Part shown: one piece after another, positions 1 through 5,135 of the stretch | Numbering within the stretch: the stretch's first letter is position 1 | Layout of the letters: each line of letters begins with the position of its first letter | NCBI GenBank assembly: GCA_014238325.1 | Contig: JABABH010000099.1 | Location: forward strand, 1 to 5,135 | Reading direction: 5' to 3' | Length of the DNA: 5,135 nucleotides | Source of the DNA: Coxiellaceae bacterium | GTDB taxonomy: Bacteria; Pseudomonadota; Gammaproteobacteria; Coxiellales; Coxiellaceae | The notes under the pieces: generated by a model | Told to the model about the DNA's origin: nothing | Seen by the model: the letters and a program-made list of their open reading frames with translations, nothing else | The model's database searches: none | Translations under genes and position numbers: made by a program

Positions 1-95
1 AGCGAACATTTATTTTTCGCCAGCCATCAAAACAAAGGTATACCGCTCGCAGTAGCCCACTTCGCATCTTCATTCGCGAGCGGTATACTTTGATG
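1..95. repeat. Imperfect palindromic element / long stem-loop at left edge
   Basis: Positions 38-50 (GTATACCGCTCGC) are the exact reverse complement of 76-88, giving a 13-bp perfect stem around a 25-nt loop (51-75). The stem can be lengthened: 33-36 (CAAA) pairs with 89-92 (TTTG) if G37 is bulged, or 25-31 (CATCAAA) pairs with 89-95 (TTTGATG) across a 6-nt internal loop. A smaller hairpin, 2-6 (GCGAA) with 16-20 (TTCGC), precedes it. There is no convincing T-run after the stem on the plus strand. On the minus strand the stem is followed by CTTTGTTTT, but no minus-strand gene lies in position to end there. Two plus-strand frames are open from the left edge into the element, ending at the stop codons at 91-93 and 99-101, so the tail of an upstream gene could be present, but no family is recognisable. 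The shape resembles dispersed intergenic palindromes of the REP or RPE kind. The inverted repeat is certain; its identity is inferred. Confidence 0.7.
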
Positions 96-255
96 AGCTA
101 GACTGATGGTGTTTAGATATAGAGCATGAACGCCGATAAGAGGGTCGAGACTCTCTGTGCTCAAGAAATGGTTGGGGCAAATGGAAAAGTTAGATATGAT
201 ATCGTGAGCCGGCGGCGGCCCTATAGTCCATCCATAACATTGAGGTTTATTTTTA
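96..255. other. Non-coding leader upstream of the carboxypeptidase gene
   Basis: No gene is recognised here. A frame opening with ATG at 126 runs across the carboxypeptidase start in another register, and an antisense frame also crosses it; neither has a ribosome binding site or a recognisable protein. No tRNA-like cloverleaf was found. The stretch holds the putative promoter at 172-200, a G/C-rich patch around 208-220 (GCCGGCGGCGGCCC) that would lie in the 5' untranslated leader, and the Shine-Dalgarno GAGG at 242-245. Confidence 0.6.
172..200 (+). promoter_or_regulatory. Putative sigma70 promoter for the carboxypeptidase gene
   Basis: TTGGGG at 172-177 (3 of 6 matches to TTGACA) lies 17 bp upstream of TATGAT at 195-200 (5 of 6 matches to TATAAT). 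Transcription would start near 207 and give a leader of about 50 nt before the ATG at 256. The spacing is ideal but the -35 box is weak and no extended -10 is present. This is a pattern match only. Confidence 0.35.
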
Positions 256-1533
256 ATGATAAAACAGTATTGCCAGTTTATATATGCTTTGCTATTGATC
301 AGTGTCGGTGTCATAGGGTATGCGGCTGGGGCTGGTGCCACGCCTGCTCACCAACACGTAGCAGCTTTGCCGTATACTGATCATCTTTTAGCCTTGCCTC
401 AAGGTAGCAGCCAGGAAGCTAGCCCTGCATCTTCCGGTCATGCTTCAACGCAACCGCCTTTGCTTATTCCTTCACCACCTGAGACTGCAGGGCGTGGTTA
501 TGTGCTGATGGATGCAAATTCTCAATATATTATTGCAGGGAAAAACCAAGATCAGCGCATGCCGCCTGCGAGTCTAACGAAATTAATGACGCTCTATTTG
601 ATTTTCTCTGCTTTGCAGAACGGTCAGATTCATTTTAGTGATGTTGTGCATATCAGTCCTAAAGCATGGCGTACCGGTGGGTCACGCATGTTTGTTCAGG
701 CTAATTCAGAGGTATCCATTCACAATTTGGTGCAAGGCATTGTGGTGGATTCTGGCAATGATGCTTGTGTGGCGATGGCACAGCATCTCGCCGGCACGGA
801 GCTTGCTTTTGTGCAATTAATGAATCAAACAGCGGCACGATTGCATATGTATAATACGCATTATATGGATTCTACCGGCTTACCCAATCGGAATCATTAT
901 TCTACGCCGAGAGACATGGCAACGTTGACACGGGCGCTCATTCGCGATTTTCCTCAACATTATCATTTCTTTTCTCAAAAATGGTTTACTTACGCAAATA
1001 TCAAACAAATTAATCGTAATCGTCTATTGTGGCACGATGCCTCTGTCGATGGTTTAAAAACCGGTTATACGCAAGATGCAGGCTATTGTTTAATTACCTC
1101 GGCTGTTCGTCATAAAATGCGTTTAATTACAGTGATGATGGGGGCACCGAGTATTTCAGCGCGCACACATGCCTCGGAAGCTTTATTGAATTATGGGTTT
1201 CATTTTTATGATACCCGACAATTATTTTCTGGCCATGTGTCTTTACAGAAGCAACGCATTTGGTTAGGTAAAAAGCGTTATATAAATTTTGGTTTAAAAC
1301 GAGCTTTGTATATCACAGCTCCCATGGGACACATGCAAACTATGAAAGCGATATTGTCGATGCCGTCGTATCTGAAAGCCCCTATTCAAAAGGGAGTGAC
1401 GTATGGTACGGTTAAAATTTCATTAGGTGATCGCACCATTCGCCAAGTGCCCCTAGTCGCTTTGACTGATAATAAACTGGGTGGATTATGGAGCCATATG
1501 CGAGACCGTTGTATTCTATTATTTCATCGATGA
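256..1533 (+). CDS. dacA: D-alanyl-D-alanine carboxypeptidase, PBP5/DacA type
   Basis: Low-molecular-weight penicillin-binding protein of the S11 serine peptidase family, which removes the terminal D-Ala from peptidoglycan pentapeptides in the periplasm and so limits cross-linking. All three active-site motifs are present in order: SLTK at residues 106-109 (nucleophile S106, base K109), SGN at 166-168 and KTG at 268-270. The following part, about residues 305-400, matches the PBP5 C-terminal beta domain, and the last 18 or so residues (LGGLWSHMRDRCILLFHR) look like the amphipathic membrane-anchoring helix of PBP5. The N-terminus is a signal peptide: short basic start, hydrophobic core about residues 8-24, Ala/Gly-rich cleavage region near 23-29. 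The start ATG has GAGG at 242-245, 10 nt upstream. At 425 residues it is longer than E. coli PBP5 (about 400) because of a linker rich in Pro, Ser, Ala and His at about residues 28-76. DacA, DacC and DacD paralogues cannot be separated by eye; dacA is the default name. The gene appears monocistronic. Confidence 0.95.
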   Translation: MIKQYCQFIYALLLISVGVIGYAAGAGATPAHQHVAALPYTDHLLALPQGSSQEASPASSGHASTQPPLLIPSPPETAGRGYVLMDANSQYIIAGKNQDQRMPPASLTKLMTLYLIFSALQNGQIHFSDVVHISPKAWRTGGSRMFVQANSEVSIHNLVQGIVVDSGNDACVAMAQHLAGTELAFVQLMNQTAARLHMYNTHYMDSTGLPNRNHYSTPRDMATLTRALIRDFPQHYHFFSQKWFTYANIKQINRNRLLWHDASVDGLKTGYTQDAGYCLITSAVRHKMRLITVMMGAPSISARTHASEALLNYGFHFYDTRQLFSGHVSLQKQRIWLGKKRYINFGLKRALYITAPMGHMQTMKAILSMPSYLKAPIQKGVTYGTVKISLGDRTIRQVPLVALTDNKLGGLWSHMRDRCILLFHR

Positions 1534-1539
1534 GTGTCG

Positions 1540-3132
1540 CTATTTATAAGAGGCAAATCCAACTTCATCTTGGTCAATCTTTTTTAAGATATGGAGATAA
1601 ATTTCTTCAGAGATTCTTTTTTTGGTTCGCATCTGGTGAAGTACATTGCGTTCATAACTTAAAATGCGAGATAGCAGGACTTCTGCTTCTTGGCCGACTT
1701 CGTGAGTATCACAGGTGGTTTCATAGGTCACCTTAAATTGTAAGAGTCGCCTACTATAATAGCTATTGACGAGTTTTTTGGCATTATTGGAGCAAATATG
1801 AGTATTGGATTCGAGAGCATTAATATGCTTGATCGCTTTTTTGGTTAGGGTACGATATATCTTAACAGCTTCCTTAGCGAATAGCGTATCAGTGGATTCC
1901 ATTCTGAGGAATTTGACTAACAGAGGCAAGGTTAAGCCCTGTATGAGTAACGTAAATAGAATGGTGATGATCGTTAGAAAAATAATGAGATTGCGATAAG
2001 GAAAGGCACTACCGTTGGGTAAAACCAAGGGGAGCGCAATGGCTAAGGCAAGTGAAACTAATCCACGCATGCCAGACCATGAAGAGATTAATATTTCTTG
2101 CCACACCACATGGGCGCGCGCTCCTGGTCGACTAAAATAGCGTAGTATGTGGTTCAAATATACGGTAGCACTAACGAGCAATAAACGAATCAAAACAATG
2201 CTCGCAATAGCTGTGACCGATAGCAGTACTAAAGTGCTTGGAAATAAATAATTCACTTTGTGTAAATAGGTTTGGAATTGTAAGCCAATGACGATAAAAA
2301 TTAACCCGGTTAAAAAGAAGATGAGCGTATCCCATACGGCTTGTTCTGATAAGCGGGTGCGAGCTTTAATCACGCGCTCTGTTCTTTTATGAAATAATCC
2401 AGCTGAGACCACGGCCATCACGGGAGATACCCCAATACGGTTAGCAAATAAATAAGCGACGTAGGCCAGGATAATGCTCATAATAATGGGTAATTCGTTT
2501 TCTGACTCAGTTAAAAATTCTTTGATAATTAAACTCGTGAAGTAGGCAAACATCACACCAATCAACACGCCTCCAATCCCGACGAGGAGAATATTGATAC
2601 CGGCGCGCTCAAAATTAATGGCTCCTTTGATCACGAAAAAAATGCAAGCCTGATAAAGGATAATGCTGGTCGCGTCATTAAATAAACTTTCTACTTCTAA
2701 ACTGCGAATCAGAGGGCGGCGGATACGTAGATTTTTTAAAATAGAAGTTGCTGCAATCACATCGGTCGGCGAAATAATGGCTCCTAATACAAGTGCAGCT
2801 GGTAATGGCATTTTTACCAGCCAATGCAGAAAGTAAGCGACGGTGATGGTGGTGGCAATCACCAGTACGATGGCTAAGGAGAAGATCTCGACCTTATTAT
2901 GTAAAATGTCGTCCCAAGAAATCAGGTGCGCGGTGGCAAATAACATGGGTGGTAGAAATAAGGTCAAAATAATATCACTAGGGGGGTGCCAATTAGGGAT
3001 TCCAGGGGTAAAGCTAATAATTAGGCCAGTGATAATCAAGATTAAAGGATAGGGAACGTTAATACGTTCTGCAATCGCTGTGCCAATCACGACTAAAAAC
3101 AGAATAAACGGGATAATTTCAAATATGGTCAT
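1540..3132 (-). CDS. Na+/H+ antiporter, CPA1 family (bacterial NhaP/YjcE-like)
   Basis: Inner-membrane monovalent cation/proton antiporter, expected to exchange Na+ (or K+) for H+ and help control cytoplasmic pH and sodium. About residues 5-405 are a chain of some 12 hydrophobic segments. CPA1 hallmarks are visible: SPTD at 121-124 in the unwound transport helix, EVESLFND at 146-153 with the ion-binding Asn-Asp pair N152-D153, and SGMRG at 353-357 with the conserved R356. Residues about 410-530 form a charged, hydrophilic, probably helical cytoplasmic tail, as in the E. coli YjcE group, which also matches in total length (about 550). ATG at 3130-3132 is chosen because the first membrane helix begins directly after it; the only Shine-Dalgarno-like sequence is a weak GGGA (3138-3141 on the plus strand). 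It ends in TAG, 6 bp from the carboxypeptidase stop codon, convergently, and starts divergently from ndk. Ion specificity (Na+ versus K+) cannot be read from the sequence, so no symbol is given. Confidence 0.93.
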   Translation of the reverse strand: MTIFEIIPFILFLVVIGTAIAERINVPYPLILIITGLIISFTPGIPNWHPPSDIILTLFLPPMLFATAHLISWDDILHNKVEIFSLAIVLVIATTITVAYFLHWLVKMPLPAALVLGAIISPTDVIAATSILKNLRIRRPLIRSLEVESLFNDATSIILYQACIFFVIKGAINFERAGINILLVGIGGVLIGVMFAYFTSLIIKEFLTESENELPIIMSIILAYVAYLFANRIGVSPVMAVVSAGLFHKRTERVIKARTRLSEQAVWDTLIFFLTGLIFIVIGLQFQTYLHKVNYLFPSTLVLLSVTAIASIVLIRLLLVSATVYLNHILRYFSRPGARAHVVWQEILISSWSGMRGLVSLALAIALPLVLPNGSAFPYRNLIIFLTIITILFTLLIQGLTLPLLVKFLRMESTDTLFAKEAVKIYRTLTKKAIKHINALESNTHICSNNAKKLVNSYYSRRLLQFKVTYETTCDTHEVGQEAEVLLSRILSYERNVLHQMRTKKRISEEIYLHILKKIDQDEVGFASYK

Positions 3133-3388
3133 CGTCGTCCCAACGATCGTAAATGTATCCGTTGCCTGTCATGATGCGGGTTCAGTGGCAGGGTTGAAAA
3201 CCGTGGGCGTAGGTCATGCGAGGGGCTTGATCAGCGATGGGAAGGCTGCTTGGCTGACGATAGAGCCATGTAGTGCTATCATTCATACTGAACAGCGATG
3301 GGATCGCATAAGCTATGTTCCATCTTTCAGGAGTATAGGTATAATATTCCCTTTTCTTTTTGTATAGCACATCATAGGACTTTATCAT
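3133..3388. other. Divergent intergenic region between antiporter and ndk
   Basis: This 256-bp spacer must hold the promoters of both flanking genes. The ndk-proximal part (about 3331-3388) is AT-rich and has a clear -10 box. The antiporter-proximal part (about 3160-3270) is richer in G and C and is open in several frames on both strands, none with a recognisable product. An 11-bp direct repeat, CAGCGATGGGA, occurs at 3232-3242 and 3293-3303, 61 bp apart. A small hairpin, GGTT-GAA-AACC, lies at about 3192-3202. For the antiporter, a minus-strand ATGACA (5 of 6 to TTGACA) sits 15 bp before TACGAT (4 of 6 to TATAAT), which is short spacing and weak. Confidence 0.55.
3317..3345 (+). promoter_or_regulatory. 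Putative sigma70 promoter for ndk-rlmN
   Basis: A perfect TATAAT at 3340-3345 lies 44 bp before the ndk ATG. The hexamer 17 bp upstream, GTTCCA at 3317-3322, matches TTGACA at only 3 of 6 positions, so the promoter would depend mainly on the -10 box. Transcription would start near 3352, within a pyrimidine-rich stretch (CCCTTTTCTTTTTG), giving a leader of under 40 nt. Because rlmN overlaps ndk, this is probably the main promoter for both genes. Confidence 0.55.
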
Positions 3389-3811
3389 ATGAAAATCGAA
3401 CAAACTCTATCGATCATTAAGCCTGACGCCGTGGCTCAGCAGCTGGTAGGTGAAATATATCAGCGTTTTGTCAAGGCAGGTTTCCGCATTATTGCAGCGC
3501 GTATGCTGCATTTGACAGCGGCTCAAGCAAAGGCTTTCTATCGTGTGCATCAGGATCGTAATTTCTTTGATGATTTGGTGACCTTTATGGTCAGTGGGCC
3601 GATCATGGTACAGGTATTGCAAGGAGAAGACGTGATCGCGAAACATCGTGACTTAATGGGCGCGACAGACCCTAAAGTGGCCTTGCCGGGTACGATACGA
3701 GCTGATCTGGCTCAATCGATAGAGGCTAATGCGGTACATGGTTCTGATACAGTCGCATTGGCACAAGAAGAAATCACATTTTTCTTTACTGACGACGAGA
3801 TTTTCGGTTGA
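3389..3811 (+). CDS. ndk: Nucleoside diphosphate kinase
   Basis: Transfers the gamma phosphate of an NTP (usually ATP) to NDPs through a phosphohistidine intermediate, balancing cytoplasmic NTP and dNTP pools. The 140-residue protein aligns over its full length with E. coli Ndk (143 residues). It begins with the typical SIIKPDAV strand (K11), has HRDLMGAT at 86-93, R104 in GTIRAD, and the active-site signature NAVHGSD at 114-120 with catalytic H117. Y51 and F59 also sit at the family positions. The ATG is preceded by AGGA at 3376-3379, 9 nt upstream. The C-terminus ends a few residues earlier than E. coli Ndk (DDEIFG), which is normal variation. The stop codon overlaps the start of rlmN, so the two genes are co-transcribed and probably translationally coupled. 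Confidence 0.98.
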   Translation: MKIEQTLSIIKPDAVAQQLVGEIYQRFVKAGFRIIAARMLHLTAAQAKAFYRVHQDRNFFDDLVTFMVSGPIMVQVLQGEDVIAKHRDLMGATDPKVALPGTIRADLAQSIEANAVHGSDTVALAQEEITFFFTDDEIFG

Positions 3812-4914
3812 AACAGTCGGTTAACTTGCTTGATTTGAGTGAGGCACAGCTCATTGAGTTGGTCATGTCACTGGGTGAGCCCTCTTATCGAGCCTTGCAA
3901 TTGCTCCAGTGGATCCATCAACATGGCATACTGGATTTTGCTTTGATGCCTAATATCGGTAAAAAATTATCGAAGCAGCTGGCAGCATGCGCCTGTGTTA
4001 AGCCCCCCGATTTACTCTTGGAGCGTGTTGCTGAAGATGGGACACACAAGTGGCTATTAGCGCTATCGGATACGAATAAGATTGAAATGGTCTTTATTCC
4101 GGAGCGCAATCGAGGCACTTTATGTGTGTCCTCGCAGGTCGGTTGCACCTTGAATTGTAGCTTTTGTGCGACTGGCAAACAGGGCTTTAATCGTCATCTC
4201 CTGCTGGGAGAGATTATTGGTCAGGTGTGGTTAGCCGCACGTTTCCTAGCGCAAAAGCCTCAATATAAATTGACCAATGTGGTGATGATGGGGATGGGTG
4301 AGCCCTTGTTGAATTACACGGCTGTCGTCGCAGCGATGCATCTGATGATGCATGATCATGCGTATGGACTGTCGAAATACCGTGTGACATTGAGCACAGC
4401 GGGTGTGATTCCAGAGATGAAACGTTTGCGCGAGGATAGCCCTGTATCGTTAGCGCTGTCTCTTCATGCGGCTCATGACGAATTACGTGATCAACTCGTT
4501 CCACTCAATAAAAAATATCCTTTAAACGAGCTGATGGAGGTTTGTAAAAACTACTACCCGGGTCGAAAACGTCAAGTCATTTTTGAATATGTGATGCTAG
4601 ATCAGGTAAATGACAGCATGGCTGATGCTAAGCGATTAGTGCGTCTTTTAAGTCATGTGCCTTGCAAATTAAATTTAATTCCATTTAATCAATTTCCTGG
4701 AACGCAATATCGCTGCTCGTCATCTCATGCCTTGACTCGATTTCAAAATTATTTGATGGAAAAAGGATTGAACACGCGGGTGCGTCGAACACGGGGAGAT
4801 GATATTGCTGGGGCTTGCGGTCAGTTAGTGGGAGAATTCTCAGATCGCACAGGCCGCCATCGGCGCTGGTTGCAGCAGGGTATGCAGGTGGAGGCGGTCG
4901 AGTCCATAACGTAA
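3808..4914 (+). CDS. rlmN: Dual-specificity 23S rRNA/tRNA (adenine-C2)-methyltransferase
   Basis: Radical-SAM enzyme that makes 2-methyladenosine at A2503 of 23S rRNA (E. coli numbering) and A37 of some tRNAs, supporting translational fidelity. The 4Fe-4S ligands are C113, C117 and C120 in CTLNCSFC. C106 (LCVSSQ), E93 and C337 (GACGQL) match E. coli C118, E105 and C355; C337 would be the cysteine that carries the methyl group. GMGEP at 162-166 is the SAM-binding motif, and SLHAAHDELRDQLVPLNKKY is the usual central block. The N-terminal accessory domain spans about residues 1-90. The start is TTG at 3808, not the later ATG (residue 20), because NLLDL at residues 6-10 aligns with the E. coli N-terminal domain and the later start would remove conserved sequence. 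TTG overlaps the ndk stop as TTGA, with only a weak GACGAGA upstream, so translation probably depends on ribosomes ending ndk. It lacks about 12 non-conserved N-terminal residues of E. coli RlmN. It encodes RlmN rather than Cfr, judging by overall similarity and housekeeping context. Confidence 0.97.
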   Translation: MKQSVNLLDLSEAQLIELVMSLGEPSYRALQLLQWIHQHGILDFALMPNIGKKLSKQLAACACVKPPDLLLERVAEDGTHKWLLALSDTNKIEMVFIPERNRGTLCVSSQVGCTLNCSFCATGKQGFNRHLLLGEIIGQVWLAARFLAQKPQYKLTNVVMMGMGEPLLNYTAVVAAMHLMMHDHAYGLSKYRVTLSTAGVIPEMKRLREDSPVSLALSLHAAHDELRDQLVPLNKKYPLNELMEVCKNYYPGRKRQVIFEYVMLDQVNDSMADAKRLVRLLSHVPCKLNLIPFNQFPGTQYRCSSSHALTRFQNYLMEKGLNTRVRRTRGDDIAGACGQLVGEFSDRTGRHRRWLQQGMQVEAVESIT

Positions 4915-5077
4915 AATGGTATAAATTTGTACAGAAATAGACAGGCTAGTCTGTGTTTTCTTGCAAGGATGGCACTGAATAAGACAAGTGGCATGCTCAG
5001 ATCATGAAAATATTCTATATTATTAATGAACGACTTTTAAATTTGGTGACCATTCATACAGGAAAGTATTCAGTCTT
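4915..5077 (+). other. Intergenic region between rlmN and the partial gene
   Basis: No complete gene is seen. A short imperfect hairpin at 4941-4954 (ACAGG-CTAG-TCTGT, five pairs including one G-T wobble) is followed by GTTTTC. It is too weak to call a terminator with confidence, and conserved gene order would favour read-through. TATAAA at 4920-4925 is a possible -10 without a good -35. An ATG at 5004 opens a second frame to the window end, described with the A12 tract. A Shine-Dalgarno-like AGGAAAG at 5060-5066 precedes the ATG at 5078. Confidence 0.5.
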
Positions 5078-5135
5078 ATGTCAGAAAAAAAAAAAACAGA
5101 GCATATGGGACCTACCTCGCCGGAAGCTGCAGAAT
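5078..5135 (+). CDS. Partial gene, 5' end only; possibly cytoskeletal protein RodZ
   Basis: Nineteen codons are visible before the window ends (MSEKKKTEHMGPTSPEAAE), a short, hydrophilic, charged N-terminus. AGGAAAG at 5060-5066 lies 11 nt before the ATG, and there is no other ATG, GTG or TTG start in this frame back to the stop codon at 5027-5029. The peptide itself shows no domain. The call rests on position: rlmN is followed by rodZ in E. coli and many other gammaproteobacteria, and RodZ proteins begin with a short, variable, hydrophilic stretch before their cytoplasmic helix-turn-helix domain. In some gammaproteobacteria pilF comes next instead, which is the main alternative. The frame contains a run of 12 A at codons 3-7, and a competing frame starting at 5004 is also open to the edge. 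Confidence 0.5.
   Translation, partial: MSEKKKTEHMGPTSPEAAE
5085..5096 (+). repeat. Homopolymeric tract of 12 A
   Basis: Twelve consecutive A residues lie within codons 3-7 of the partial gene (Glu-Lys-Lys-Lys-Thr). Runs this long are prone to replication slippage and transcriptional slippage, so transcripts with one more or one fewer A could shift the reading frame. It is also a typical place for a sequencing length error. Confidence 0.9.

Noticed and set aside
27..341. Antisense open frame of 104 codons over the left leader and the carboxypeptidase signal sequence
   Set aside because: It passes through the palindrome and is antisense to a real gene, with no binding site or family resemblance; best explained as chance openness.
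126..380. Open frame of 84 codons on the plus strand across the carboxypeptidase start
   Set aside because: It lies out of frame with the well-supported carboxypeptidase start, has no ribosome binding site and no recognisable protein features.
1577..1590. ATCTT-TTTT-AAGAT mini-hairpin downstream of the carboxypeptidase stop as terminator
   Set aside because: The stem is only five AT-rich pairs and lies within the antiporter coding sequence, with no following T-run on the plus strand.
3182..3403. Minus-strand frame of 73 codons and overlapping plus-strand frame 3080-3367 in the ndk upstream spacer
   Set aside because: Neither resembles a known protein or has a good ribosome binding site; both overlap the ndk promoter or the antiporter start.
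4350..4361. 12-bp perfect palindrome GCATGATCATGC inside rlmN
   Set aside because: It lies in coding sequence for Met-His-Asp-His-Ala in a conserved enzyme, and one such short palindrome in 5 kb is not remarkable.
4941..4954. Hairpin after rlmN as an intrinsic terminator
   Set aside because: Five pairs including a wobble and only four T after it; too weak, and the next gene in the same direction is expected to be read with rlmN.
4975..5074. 8-bp inverted repeat ACTGAATA (4975-4982) / TATTCAGT (5067-5074)
   Set aside because: Short, AT-rich and about 85 bp apart; expected by chance in this base composition.

Overview
The window looks like chromosomal DNA from a gammaproteobacterium of moderate, somewhat AT-leaning base composition. 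Four complete genes are recognised with confidence: a PBP5-type D-Ala-D-Ala carboxypeptidase (+), a CPA1-type Na+/H+ antiporter (-), nucleoside diphosphate kinase ndk (+) and the 23S rRNA/tRNA methyltransferase rlmN (+). The 5' end of a fifth gene runs off the right edge. The order ndk-rlmN followed by a short N-terminus matches the ndk-rlmN-rodZ-ispG-hisS neighbourhood of enterics and many other gammaproteobacteria, so the partial gene is tentatively rodZ. Together with the codon use and AT-leaning base use this suggests Legionellales (Coxiella/Rickettsiella/Legionella-like). That placement is an inference, not something the sequence proves.

Layout: 1-255 is a non-coding leader. It begins with a conspicuous 13-bp perfect inverted repeat (38-50 / 76-88), possibly a dispersed palindromic element, followed by a plausible promoter and a good Shine-Dalgarno for the carboxypeptidase. 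The carboxypeptidase (256-1533) converges on the antiporter (1540-3132, minus), with only 6 bp between the stop codons. A 256-bp divergent intergenic region (3133-3388) separates the antiporter from ndk and carries a perfect TATAAT box for ndk. ndk (3389-3811) and rlmN (3808-4914) overlap by 4 nt (TTGA), with rlmN starting at TTG. After a 163-bp gap, the partial gene begins at 5078 and immediately contains a run of 12 A.

The genes are housekeeping functions: trimming of peptidoglycan pentapeptides, cation/proton homeostasis, NTP pool balance and modification of the translation apparatus, with a possible cell-shape factor next. Nothing here amounts to a new defence, mobile or secretion system. 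The points most worth a second look are the palindromic element at the left edge, the A12 tract with two overlapping open frames at the right edge, and the small-scale architecture (6-bp convergent junction, TTGA coupling, a possible leader peptide over the antiporter start).
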